Assembly: GCA_030248135.1 (NCBI GenBank) | Contig: JASANC010000422.1 | Span: forward strand, 1-64,000 | Reading direction: 5' to 3' | Origin: Theristus sp. LFF4_11 | Taxonomy: Eukaryota; Nematoda; Chromadorea; Monhysterida; Xyalidae | Length of the DNA: 64,000 bases | Shown: positions 9,631 to 21,600 of the stretch, in pieces | How the letters are laid out: the number at the start of each line of letters is the position of its first letter | Position numbering within the stretch: the first letter of the stretch is position 1 | Made by a program: the position numbers and the translations under genes | The notes under the pieces: generated by a model | Database searches by the model: none | What the model was told of the DNA's origin: nothing | The model's input: the letters and a program-made list of their open reading frames with translations, nothing else

Positions 9631-12600
9631 TCAGACACGATGCAGGTCGCCCTTGATCATTCTGGTCAGTGTCTTCTTGAACTGCGCGTTCGCCATCGCG
9701 TAGCAGAACGGATTTATGGGGCTGTTCATGTAGCACAGGTAGTACGAGACGGTGAACCAGAGTTTGAAGTGCTGCGACTCGGAGCACGCGTCGCAGAAGC
9801 CGTAGACGGTCGCCAGCACGTAGAACGGCGTCCAGAAGAGCACGAACGCGCCGAGGATGAACGTGATCGTGCGCAGCGCCTTGCGAGCGCGGTTCTCCGT
9901 CTTCGACTTCGTGTACGACTGCTGGTGGTGGCGTTTCGTCGAGTTGCGCTGCTGCAACGAGCGCACGGCGACCGCGAGGCGCTCCGTGAAGCATTGCACC
10001 GTCTTCGACCGCGAGATCATCGGGTGCGCCGTGTGACGTGGCGGTGGCGCCGGCGACTCGATCGGTTCAATGTGAACACTCGGCACGCTCTTGTTCGGCT
10101 CGGAGCCGCTGACTGGCGGTGCTGGTTGTATTTGGTTGAGTTTGCGGCTGCCGTTGTCGCTGGTCAACTTGTCGTCCTCTTCAGCGCTGGGTATCAGCGC
10201 AACATCCGAGCCGGACAGATACGGCGCACCGGACGTCGTTTGCTCGGAGCTGATCTGCTCTTGCTCACGCACCGGCTGTATAGAAATCGGCGGCGGCGAA
10301 AGCGACGGTTCTGTTTTTGTGTTGGAGTTCGTGCAGACTGGTTCGAATTCGTTACTGTTGTGGTTGTCAGTCGAAGGTATTGGATTGTCTGTTATCGTGC
10401 CACTTGCAGGTGCGGCTTCTTGCTGTTCACAATTTGGCAGTTCGCTTCGTTCGTTGCTGTTTTCGACAGGTTTCTCAATTTCATTTGGCTCATTACTCAG
10501 CACTTTCTTGAGATCGTCTGCGGTCGTTCGTGCATCAACGATGATCAGTTCGAAATTATCGAAAACGTTTGTCGCGATGATTGAGAGCGGCGCCGCGATC
10601 GGCGTGTTGTCGTCCGACACGAACGAATCGTCCATCGCGACGTGATTGTGCACCGCTGCCGGTCGCTTCTCGTCAGACGAGGCGTGCCGCACCGTCGGCG
10701 ACTCCTCCAAATCGTACTCATCCGAGTCGGTCGACTGCTCATCGAACAGCATCAAATCCGACACCGGACTGAACACGGTCCTGTTCGAGTCGACGCACAG
10801 ATCTGAGAAGTCGGACATGACCGTCATCTGCAACGGGTCGGAGTCGGCGCACGTGACGTAGCTGTCGTCGGTGAGCGTCTCGTTCGCTGCCGTCACCACG
10901 GTCGCGTCCTCGACGTAGCCGCAGTGTTCGCACTTCAGCGCGCTGTCGATCGCTCTGTTCGATTTCTCGTCTGGCGCCGACGATTCGACGAGTTGCTGTT
11001 CACCGTTGCGGTCGTCACTGTTGACGACGACCGACATTGCGTAGCTGCTGGTAGACGCGATGCTGTCCGCGTCGATGAAATGCCACCGTCGATCGGCCGG
11101 ACTGAAACTCAGGGTTGTCTCCGACTCGGTGATCGTGCGCGGCGTCGGCGCCGTGTCCGTGTCGATGTCGGGCGCCGTCGTCGTCGTCGCCGCCGTCTCG
11201 TCCGTTTCTGCTGTCGGCTGTCCGTCGGTCGAAACCAGCGCATCTTGATCCTCAACGGTCGGTGCTTTTGGTGTTTGAGCCTGAAACGAATTTGAATTTC
11301 GAAATTTGAATAATACGAATTGAAAGTTTGAAAGATTTCCAAAATTTGAAAAAATCAAAAAAATAAAACAGTAACGTTCGACAAAACCGTCTGACCTGTC
11401 CATCCGGTGGACTCGGTTTTCCGCTGGTGCGCAACGAACTCTGCTGCGACGGAGTGCACGACGTGAGAATGTCGGACGGCTCCGGCGACACGCACGGCGC
11501 CGTGCTTTCGCGTTCAATCGTGGAACTCGGCTGTTGTGTTACGTTCGACTGCGATGGACACTCGATTGGTGATGGCTAAAACCGAAACTCCAGAATACGG
11601 GATGATAACCGAGGAATTGAGCAAAATATTCGCTGCAATTTCAGCCCGTCACTGTTAACTTACCGTAATTACACACTCATCAAAAATCGGCCGATCCAGT
11701 GGCAACGAAGGTGCCTCCTGTTGGTTGATGGCGCCGTCCACCACAACGACGTGCACTTCTGGTTCACTGGTCTCCTGAGTGATGTCATCAGTTTGCATCT
11801 GATCACCGTTTGGCTCCGATGGCTGATATGTTTCATTCTTGTTGCTGTTGTTGTCGCATTCCTTTTGCTGCGACCCTGGCTGTAATGGCAGTGACGTAGG
11901 CTTCGGACCGCTCTGATCCGGTGTCGGCAATTCGGACGTTGGCACCTTCGATTCGACAAGTGACGGTGGCGCCGCCTGGCGAAGCAGCGGCTTTTCGGTT
12001 CGGTCACGAGCGACATGATTGAGGTCTTCGTTCTTACAGGCGGACTGCGCGCGGTCTGAATTTAAAAAAAAACCTGTATAGAAGACCAAAAAATAAAAAT
12101 AGTGCTCCTGAGACAACAAAAAACCGACCAGCAGGCTCGCGTGCGTGACTGAGTAACCGTCGCGCCCTGGCGACGATCATGGCGGGCAGATGCAGCATCT
12201 GCTGCTTGGTGTCGCGGTGGTGCAGCTTTTTGTGGTGGTGATGCGATCGTCGGCCGTGATTCGTCGCGGTCGAGTGATGCGCGGACACTTTCTTCGTGCG
12301 TCTCCGCGGTCGTCCCACGCCGGGCGTCACCGTGCCTCCGGACGTCTCCTCGTCGGACACGTCCGAGCTGTGCACGCTGCTCGAGCCGCTCACGTTCGTG
12401 CTGCTGCGCGGCTCCGTCTGCACGGCCGGCGGCTGCAGCTGTCGCGCCCGTCCGTTGTCCACGGCGTCCGCCAGCTGAAATGCAACTGTACTATTGTGGA
12501 TTTATTTAAAGGTGTCCGGACTAAAATGACGTCTTCTGTTAAAACGCCGTTTAATAGGTATTATCTTTTATTTTGGTTACCGATTGTACTCAATGCGTTT

Positions 12601-14103
12601 ATGGGAGCACACGGGGATAGGAAAGGATGTTTCGCTGTGAATTCAAAAGCGCATGTTACGGTGGACACTTCGCCGTGTGCTGACGTTTTATGGGTATGGT
12701 TCGGTTGTGAGGTTCCTGAAACAATAATACCTTTTGCTGTTCGTAGTCCGGTGCCGCCGCCGCCGCCGACTGACCGATGGCGTTGCGCTGCATCTCGTGC
12801 ATCTTCTGCACACGCCGCTGTTTCTCCTCGGACTTCAGCTGCAGCTGCCGCGCGGCGTTGTAGATGCCGCCGTACAAGTAGAGCATTATGAACAGCACCG
12901 ACCAGTAGTAGCCGATGTACATGGCCATGTTCAGGTATTTGTTGGTCATGAACTGCACGTAGCACTCGTGCTCCTTCAGAATGCGGCCGGTCGCACTGAA
13001 GTGGTCGTAGCCGAATATTAGCACCGTGAACAGCACGGCCGGGCCGAGCCAGACGACGATCGTGATCGTCAGCATCTTGCCGTGCGTGCGCCAGTTGCGG
13101 TAAACGGCCGCGTGGCGCACGCTGCAGTAGCGGTCGATCGTGATGCAGAACACGGTGAAGATCGAGGCAAGGCAGACGCTGAAATGAGATCACGCATCGA
13201 AAACACCTGGTCACCCTCGTGGTCTACGTGGTGGAGCGTTTGGCTTTTCTCTTTGCTCGGGGGATCGAACCTCGCCGAGGAGGTGTTGGTTGGCACTTGA
13301 TGACAAAAAACTCGATGGGTGTCCTGTGTGTTTCGGCGGTCACTGTATGCTTTTTTGAGCTAACTCTGGCTAAGAATATCGCTTAAAGTGTGGTTATTCG
13401 TTGGATATAAACGCCAGTCTCATTTTTTTGCATCCTGCATTGCAGTGCACTGCAAACTGCACTGCTAGCTGCACTGCAAACTGCCCTGCATTTTGCACTG
13501 CACCGTTACAAATGTTTCTGAAAGTGGCTATTTTCGTGCAGTCACGTTCAGAAAAATTTTTACCGATGCAGTGCAGCATGAAAAAAAACTTTGTGTGCGT
13601 TTCAAGAGGTATGTGCCGTTTTACCTGTAATCAATGGACAACCACAGGTCGCACAGAAACCAGCCCAATCCCCAGTGCTCCCGACTGAGCACATAGTACG
13701 AATAGACGGGGAAACCCTCCAAGCCAATGCAGAAGTCGGAGACGGCCAACGAGAATATGTAATAGTTGTTCGGCTGGCGAATGTTCTTGTCGAGGTAGAA
13801 GGACAGCATCACCATGAAGTTGCCGACGATCGTGACCACGCTGAGCACGGCCATGATCAGGCCGATGACGACGATGAACACCGGGTGGAACGGCTCCGGA
13901 CCGGCGTCGGCTGTCGCGTTCGCTGTGACGTTTGAGGTCGCGTTCGCATCGTTGCTGGTCTCGTTCAGTACCGCTGGGAGACTGGTGCTAGCGACGGCTG
14001 TCACGGCCGGCTGCATCGCTGCCGAGACGCCCACGGCCAACGCCAGGATGTTGTCGACCACCGGAACTGATTTGTTGGCGAACTCCATCGCGGTGATTAC
14101 CAT
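9631..14103 (-). CDS. gar-2: GAR-type muscarinic acetylcholine receptor with giant third intracellular loop
   Basis: Rhodopsin-class GPCR for acetylcholine. Coding exons: 13625-14103, 12731-13178, about 12129-12474, 11664-12055, 11396-11575 and 9631-11280, summing to 1164 codons plus stop. Exon 1 has an N-glycosylation-rich N terminus, TM1 ([14 protein letters not shown]) and TM2. TM3 keeps the amine-binding Asp (LSIDYS) and the DRY motif (ITIDRYCSV). TM5 is near residues 243-265. TM6 ([20 protein letters not shown]) and TM7 ([19 protein letters not shown]) are in the last exon, near the C terminus. TM6-TM7 resemble nematode GAR-1/GAR-2 and insect C-type receptors more than vertebrate M1-M5. 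The loop between TM5 and TM6 is about 810 residues, acidic and Ser/Thr-rich. The exon 3 donor is the least certain border. The subtype symbol is a best guess. Confidence 0.9.
13434..13504. repeat. TGCACTGCA minisatellite in a receptor intron
   Basis: About seven overlapping palindromic words (CTGCACTGC, TGCAAACTGC, TGCAGTGCA) in the intron between receptor exons 1 and 2. A related word, GATGCAGTGCAGCATG, recurs at about 13565. Confidence 0.7.
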
Positions 14104-14826
14104 TGGCGTGGAAAATGACGTCGCTCACCACCAACAACCGCAGCAGCAACCGTGTGCCGCATGAGTGCCATTACTGAAAATAAGCAGATATTTACATTCG
14201 ACTAGCGGGGGTGTCGGTTGTTGTGCGGTTTTTTGCGCTAAAATCCGTCTCTCTCAGCGAACGCCGGTATGCATGAACGCGCATAGTGCGCTTTTGGAAA
14301 ATAAATGGCAGAACGTGTGCAGTCGCGAAGCGTTACCGCAAAAAACAACAACAACAACTGGGGCATTCATTGCTGGAACGCTCGAACGAAGCCGTGTGTC
14401 TGTTGTGGCACATTCTTCCTGCAAAGCCCATTCTAAGGATACTGTTATTAATAAAACGGCTTTGGTCGGATATGAAAGAGAGTCGTTGTGGTCGAACAGA
14501 CATGTGAGCGCACAGTCTGCAACTGCGACAGTGATGCTGCTAAATTGGTGCTTTAGTTTTGCCACTGCCACAAAATAACTGGCCAGCGCACACTGCATGT
14601 ACGTACGTACTTAATTAAGCCACGGCCTAAAACTGATGTGCAAAAAGAGAGCGCGGTATCGCCGCAGAGAATTCGTGTTGACTGCCTCACCGCAACACAC
14701 AAACATTATTCAGCTGGTGTTATTTTTTTAGATTTATAAACACCTAAAAAACAACCAATTCAGTCGAGATTTCGATGAGCCGTGATTCGTTTCAAATGAA
14801 CGCAAGGTGCGCAAATACAATGTACA

Positions 14827-15444
14827 CAGGGTGGTCCAAAAAAGCGTCAGGAAAGCAAAACGGCTCGTGTCAGCCACTCAGTGGATGGTTGAAGCAAACA
14901 TTTTTACTAAATAAATTTTAAACCTATATACATTTGATGTGCCAAAACTTCATTCAAAATGGATAATCCAGTTGACCACAGAAGACAGATCAGTTGCAAC
15001 GTGACACTCCAATTTTCCCGTGTGTTGAGTACGCCCGCGTACGGGCAACATCAGTCAACTTGCATTATGCGCCAATTACAACTATTGAGATTATTTTTTG
15101 GCCCTTTCTATTAAAAACAGTGACAGCTTATAAATTAAAGGTTTTTAAATTTATTTTACCTGACCACGTCACAAAAATTACTAAAACAATTGACTGCGGT
15201 ATAAATTCTTGCGCTCGGCGCAATGTACGCTCATTGCATGAGCCTGCGCAAGAGCCACACATGCGGAAATGGAGTTTCTAATTGTGAGCACTGCTGTACT
15301 CAACTGAATTGTTCTTTTTGAACAAAATTTGAACACAACAAATGTATAGGCTTAAAAATTATGCGGTAAAATTTTTTGCTTAAACCCCGACTCAGTGACT
15401 GATAAGAGACGTTTACTTTCTTGACGTTTTTTTGAATCACCCTG
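14827..15444. mobile_element. Mariner/IS630-like MITE with CAGGGTG ends
   Basis: Inverted ends CAGGGTGGTCCAAAAAAGCG (left) and ...TTTGAATCACCCTG (right), followed on the right by TA. The left flank reads TACA instead of a clean TA. Internal sequence (618 bases in total) has no transposase frame. End sequence and size match non-autonomous Tc1/mariner relatives, and 53424-54513 has the same terminal word. Confidence 0.82.
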
Positions 15445-18028
15445 TATTATTGGATGTGCGAATTGCAACAGGCGGTGGCAATGGAAATACCGTTAATATA
15501 TTCGCAGCGACATTAATTCACTTCTTTTTGCGTGATGGCATGAACTGAACATATGCAAAATATGTACGCACACTATCAGTCAACGAGCATGGTTTTATGA
15601 ACTATGGTTTTTTGAATTACCAAAATTTCAGGTTCGCTGGCAGCCATGCCGGCGTGGCCGCACCGCAATTTCACTCGCCCAGGCAGCGCTAATGTGACTA
15701 TGCATGTGTGACTTTATATGTTTGCATGAGCGTAAATAATGATCGAATGCAAACGAGAGCATATGACAAGTTTGTTATATATTGGCATATATAAACCAAA
15801 AACAACATTAGCAAACTATTTATAGCCATTGTACGGCGCCATCTCATAGGTGTGCTTATTCATGTGCGTGTCATGTGTGTTAAAAAAACAGAGTTCGTGT
15901 CATTGAGGGGCATGATGAACAGCGGTAATGGCAGCGTTGTGACGGGCATGTGTACACCGCCGTCTGGGTGGTTCGGCATGTCTGGAGATCTCATGTCGTT
16001 GTTACTTATAATTGAGCTTATTTTCGCAATATGCTGTCATGTCACCCCTGGTGAGTTGCATACGGTTAGGCGAAGTAGTGCGCTGCGCGAAACACGCAGA
16101 GAAAAATAAAACTGTCACGGAGCACAACAAGCAGCCGCTCAAGAGGTACCACCTCGAGATCACATGTCTACACTCGCAATGTTTCTGCCGAGTTTTATTG
16201 TGACACAAGTGAACGCACGGCTTGAATGACACTGTGAAAGCAGTTTGATACGCTCGCTTTTGTGTGCTTGTTACTCGATGAACGTGTCTGTCTGGCTGAT
16301 CAGTCGCAATCATAGGCGTTGCCAGCGATATTAACGACGTTACATTCGCCATTGCGTCGTTGTCAAGACTGCGGCAATGCGTCAGGTGCGAATAATATCA
16401 CTCTATCTAACAAGATACAGGACTCGTTTTTAATATGCCCATGAGCCAGTTTTCAATTCACGCGACTATAAAATGTTGTTGCCACCGCACACCGCGCGTA
16501 TCACGCAAAAAATGAACAATCCAACAAACTGTGAAACGATCGCGGTCATAAAAACGGCGACCTAACGAAAAAAGCACGCCGCGACCACGGGCCGTGGTAC
16601 GTTTGATTGGTGATGCAAACATTTGAAGTGTAACCAACAACTGCAGAGAAAGACTTCCGCTTGATGGCACCTACGTCGAAGTGGAACTGACTGGTAGCGT
16701 ATATAGCGTCAAGCAGTTCACGATGCTGGAGTGTGTGTGTGTGTGAAATTGAATATTGCGACCGAAAATTTCGCAAATGCAAGCGAAAGCAGAGCGACTG
16801 CGATACAAATGCGCTTCGCATGTGTGTACATGTCCAAAAACAGGTTGCGATTTTTATTCTCGTGTGCATTTTGTGTGTGCGTGTGTCTGCCGCCGCTGGG
16901 GGATACAAGTGCGCGACGACGCGATCGCCTGTTGTCGTGCGCTGCAACGTCGCAAAGCCAAAAAAACGTCATGCGCGATGACACGCGAGACGCGAGCAGG
17001 AGCAACAGAGAGCGCCAGAGAGAATGAGAGATAAGATGTCGCGTAAAGAATATTGAGATAGATGGATTTAGAAGGCAAGGCGCGACGCGCGCGCGAGCGC
17101 ATATGAGCCGCGGCGCCAATTTATCAGATTTATGCTTTTCGACGAAAATAAAACTTCATATCTCGGGCACGTTGCTGGTGCTGCCATGTGTGTGTGTGTG
17201 TTGCTGCGGTGTGCACATGGGGCTGCCGAGCGGCATTGCAATCATAGATGTATTCTGGCACGGCCGTCTGCTGCGCTAATTCTATTCGACACGGTTGACG
17301 AATGCGCTTCCAGCCGCTGCCGACGTGTAATGCCACGATCAGGGGGGACTTGCGCGCTCTGTCATTTGCGGCCGAAAATGTGAGAATGAGAGAGAGATAG
17401 AGCACAAGTGAAGAAGCCACGACTGTGCTGTGCGTGCAGCGGGAAGCAGCTGAAATTAAGTGAAAATGTGTTATATGCACACTGTGTCGGCTCGGGTCGT
17501 GGCGGAGCGGCTGAAATCAGATGACAATCATAATAATAATGCGGCGGTCAGAAGCCGTGGCGTCGCGCGACACACCAGTAACGCCATTAAAAAATGGCGT
17601 GCGCGCTCACTAATGGACGTTGATGCAGCGCGCCGCCGCTAATGAGCGTGAAATCCCAGTCGACATCGCGAGTGTGCACAAGAGTGCGGGTGCGTGCGCG
17701 ATGCTTGCGCGCGTGTGTGTTCAGCGCACTTTTATCAATCACGCCGTCATATTATATAGAGAGGGTGGCGCTTAAAATTATAATGTCGATATACTTTATG
17801 CAGCGCGAGAATAGAGACCGCACACTGGCGCGATCAGCCCGTGTGCGCCTGCATGCATGCAAACACACACACACATACCCTGATTCGGCAGCGTTTGCTT
17901 GCGCGTCACAACAAGCCGGGGCTAAACATGTTCGTGTTATAAAGCAGCGTCATGCAAGCCAGCGCGACGAAAATTATCCTCGGATCAGATCACACAAGAC
18001 GAAAACGAGAGAGAACGATGCCGGACAA

Positions 18029-18150
18029 CAACAACAACGACAACAGCAACAGCAACAACGACGACAGTTGTTGTTGTAGTAGTAGTTGTTGTTGTTGTTG
18101 TTGCCGAACTGTGTATGGCAAGAGAGTGCGACGACGACGACGACGCGTGT
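18029..18150. repeat. CAA/CAG run facing a TTG/TAG run, then GAC triplets
   Basis: CAACAACAACAACGACAACA is followed within a few tens of bases by GTTGTTGTTGTAGTAGTAGT and more GTT units, which can fold into a long triplet hairpin. GACGACGACGACGACG follows at about 18130. Similar GAC triplets occur at 31379. Confidence 0.8.
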
Positions 18151-19207
18151 GTTTAGTTTTGTGTCGCCGCCTGGGAAAAAACGTGTGCTGCTTATATAGC
18201 TTTCTGATGGATATGATGTGCTTCTAAATTGATTCTTGCACACACTAGCGCGCTGTGATTGACTTCGGGCTGTGCTTTTCGGCGCGTGCGTGCAGCCCTA
18301 CACCGTCGTGGGCAAAGTGTGTGCGCGCGCAGACCACACAACAAGCGCAGCGACACATTCACATTCACATTCAAGTGGCACATGTTCACTTTCAGTGTCG
18401 CTGTTCGTGTGCAACCGGACGAGAGTGGGCGGCTTTTCATAATTCGTATATGGATGGCACAACGAACTCTGTCCGCGCCACGCTTCGAAAAATCACAAAC
18501 CGTTTTGTAATGTTCGTATACAATAAACCGATTTCCGCGTATCAATTCCGCGGTGGGAAAACGAATGGTTGAAATTCGTTTATTGTTTGTTTAGTCTGGT
18601 TGAAATTCATTTTGTGAATGAATCAAATAATCCCATGGGATCAGAAATTATAAAACACTGACACACCAGAGACAACAACCACGAGTTTAAAACATTGGGC
18701 TGCGCAATTGAACAGAGCTGTCGTTAGTAACGGCAACATTCGCAACTGACAAATTCTGCTAAAAGACAAAGATCGTCCTCGTTTGGATGCAGAAAGTTTT
18801 TTGGTAACATTGGTTCGGTTCGCCTAAGATTTTTATGGCACAGCAGGGCAGGCATGGGAAATTTTATGAGTTTTGTGCCGTAAGTTTTACTCGTGCGTTT
18901 CTACCTGCCTTCCAATTTTTTCATCTCTACTTGCCCCAGTGCGGTATTTTTATGAGGTGTGGCATGTGGAAACGACAAATCCAGCGCCATAATCCAAGGA
19001 ACAGACCCACCCACACGCGCTGCCCTGAGCGATTTGAAAGGATAAAAATAGCACAGAATTTTATGCGAATGAATTTGCTTTCCATGGCGCTCAAACCTGC
19101 GCTGCAAACGACAAAGCGTGATTCTCAAACATAACAAAAGTCCGAAACGTCCGAGACGGAAATAACAAGCTAGCTAGCTGAACGGAAAACTAGCTGTTTG
19201 TATGTTG

Positions 19208-19635
19208 ATACGCTAAAATAGGCCAGTACCAAGAAGACCTGTCCTACCTATTTTAGCGTAACATATTGACAGTTACGTCAACATGGGATAGATGTTTTTG
19301 TCGAACAAAATGAAAGTTACAGTAAAATATCAAAGTTACAGTATGGCCGAAATAAAAACAGCCCGTCAAGGCGGGATCAGTCGCAGACTAGGAGTTGTCT
19401 TTTTCAAAAATGCCAACATAACTCCTAATCATGTGTTCAAGGGAGCAAGAATAAACATAGTAGCACGAAGCATCCGTTAGTCTGAAAAAATACGTCAAAT
19501 TTGGCACACATGTTGGTTTCTGAACGCCTATTTTTTTCATTCAAATTTCGCGCGCTCCTTGCACCCAGAAAAAAAGCTGCCAGGTTTACTCGGTCATTCC
19601 GTACTTTATTTGTGGGAAGTTACGCTAAAATAGGA
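19208..19635. mobile_element. Element bounded by TACGCTAAAATAGG words, holding MITE-B copy 2
   Basis: TACGCTAAAATAGG occurs at about 19210, inverted at 19246-19262 (forming a compact hairpin of about 15 paired bases), and again in the first orientation at about 19620. MITE-B copy 2 lies between the second and third occurrences. Whether the outer words define one element or two solo fragments is unclear. Confidence 0.6.
19339..19601. mobile_element. MITE-B copy 2
   Basis: 263 bases, TA-flanked (19337-19338 and 19602-19603), starting CAGTATGGCCGAAATAAA. The interior matches 5800-6065 through words such as GCGGGATCAGTCGCAGACTA and TTTCGCGCGCTCCTTG. It is degraded at the right end. The orientation is the same as copy 1. 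Confidence 0.88.
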
Positions 19636-19747
19636 AAGCGCCACTGATGTCGTTATTTCTGTGACTCTGCCTTCTGCAACTTACTGATACAATGTAGCTA
19701 TTATTGAACATAATCTTTTTTGTTGTTAAAATGTTTTAAAAAACATA

Positions 19748-20011
19748 CCGTAAAGTCTTGCATATAAGGTCTTCTTATATAAATTTAAAAATCAAAAATT
19801 TCCGAAAAAAGTGGAATTTTGTGTGCCAATTTTATAAGTGAGAGGAGGACTTATAAATAGCGAAGATTAGGAAGTCCGAGTCTTATAAACGGGGTAGGAT
19901 TTTGACCAAGTCAAAATTTTGAATTTTTTGGTTTCCCGCCGTGTGACACTCCGCCCACTTTTGGGTGGGGGTCTTATAAGTGGGGGGAACCTTATATGCA
20001 AGACTTTACGG
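19748..20011. mobile_element. MITE-C, TA-flanked with 23-base perfect inverted ends
   Basis: 264 bases. The ends start CCGTAAAGTCTTGCATATAA and are perfectly inverted over about 23 bases, with TA on both sides (19746-19747 and 20012-20013). The interior repeats CTTATAA-type words four to five times. The first bases CCGTA are shared with MITE-A, suggesting related mobilising transposases. Confidence 0.92.
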
Positions 20012-20187
20012 TAATCATGATAAGAAAGGAGTTGATGATACCCAAAACGTTCATTAATTTGCGAAACTAGTAAGTTTTTGAAGTTTTAGTTCAGCGTGGA
20101 CCTAGCCGGGCTGAAAATAAGTAGAAACATAAGTAGAACATTGTTCAATAACTGGTTAAAATTTCATCCAAAATGCACCTGCGTCAT

Positions 20188-20492
20188 TGACGCCAGTGGT
20201 CAGTTTTATAAAAGTGAGAAATGTCTGAAACCTGAGGAGTTTTACTCCAGGGTGTTCCAAAACTTAGACCTTGACAATTTCTAAATAAATGTATGGAGGG
20301 GAACCGGCAGAATAAAGTAATTCGGTGCTGATTTTGGCAAAAATATTAAACCAATATGAAGCCTCGGTCAAAAAAGGAACTTTATGACCAATTCTTCAAC
20401 GGAATTCGTTATGGTCTAACTTTCGGAACATCCTGGAGTAAAAATCCTCACTTTTCAGACACTACTCATTTTTATAAAACTGACCACAGAAG
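20188..20492. repeat. Foldback with 80-base arms
   Basis: GGTCAGTTTTATAAAAGTGA...TTTTACTCCAGGGTGTTCC (20198-20262) is inverted at about 20415-20487, leaving a ~150-base centre. The arms are about 85% alike by eye. A short open frame over the left arm is not supported as a gene. Confidence 0.8.
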
Positions 20493-21477
20493 ACAAAAAA
20501 AAAGAAAACAAAAGAATTTACACTAAACTAAAATTTATCGTCAGCAGGATCACGGACGTTCAATCGATAAACGTTAAAAGACAAAAAATATCTTTGTCGT
20601 TTGCTCTAGGCTTTAGATACGCGCAGACTTGCAAAAATGTACAAAAACTGATAAAAAACCAAAAATTTAGGCAATGCATCAGGCAAAAGTAGGATAAAGC
20701 TGAAAACTGTTGCGATAGCATTGGTCCAGCGTCCAATCACTCCAAAACCAAACTACCAGAGTTTGGTACCTGGAACTGGTAGGGGAGCGACAGAAAAAAC
20801 ATATGATGAAAAAAAACTTGAAGATTATATCGTAATAGAAATGAAAATGTTGGCAATAAAATGTTTTTTTTGACTTCAATGAGGTTCAATAATCAACGAG
20901 TAGATTAGCATTCAGACGATATTTTGAATGGTGTACGATAATGAAATGGACTTTTGTCAAAGTCTTTGACTAATGATGTTGATTTCTCGCGTTTGAAGAA
21001 CATTCTCAGTCAGTCCTCATAGTGATTGTGATTGTAAATTGCGTGCTACTGCTACTGTTTTGTTATGTTTTGTATTTTATCTTTCTGTTCTGTTTTTTTT
21101 TGTGGTGTTTTTGAAGTTGATTACGTAAGCGTCCCACAAATTCCTTCGGCTTCCATCAAATCCAAATCGAATACTATTAATTTTATAAGGATAACACAAA
21201 AAATTGTTTTTTACGCCAAAAATAACAAAGCCGGTTTTTTATCAATGGAAAATCTGAATTTTCAGTCGTCGAAACAAATCCAAATTTTCTGTCGTCGAAT
21301 CCACCACTCAATTGTGCGGGAAAAGCAACGCGTGTTGTGTTATTGTTGTGTTTCGTTGTTGAACAACCGGAATCAGCAGACCCTTCCGTTCGTTTGTTCG
21401 TTTCTCGTTTTCGGTCCGTCGCCTGTTTCTTTGCGTACTTTCTCCGCTATGAAAGAACACAGAAAAACACGACCTGG

Positions 21478-21600
21478 GTTTGGATTAGGGTTAGGGAGAA
21501 AAATCCGGAAATTTTTTTTAAATAATTTTTTACAAGTTAGGTTCGTTCGAAGCGTCTCGTCGAGCTGAGTTCAGCTAGACTATTTTCAGAACGATCCGGA
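21478..21600 (+). repeat. Inverted dispersed repeat, left copy
   Basis: Starts AGGGTTAGGGAGAAAAATCC and contains GTTCGTTCGAAGCG and CGAGCTGAGTTCAGCTAGA. The inverted partner is at 27440-27545, 6 kb away. Confidence 0.75.

Noticed and set aside
9490..10584. 364-codon plus-strand frame
   Set aside because: It is antisense to the last exon of the muscarinic receptor, which shows clear TM6/TM7 motifs; the plus frame has Arg-rich composition and no motif.
20096..20284. 62-codon frame starting MDLAGLKISRN
   Set aside because: It overlaps the left arm of the 20188-20492 foldback and has no conserved motif.
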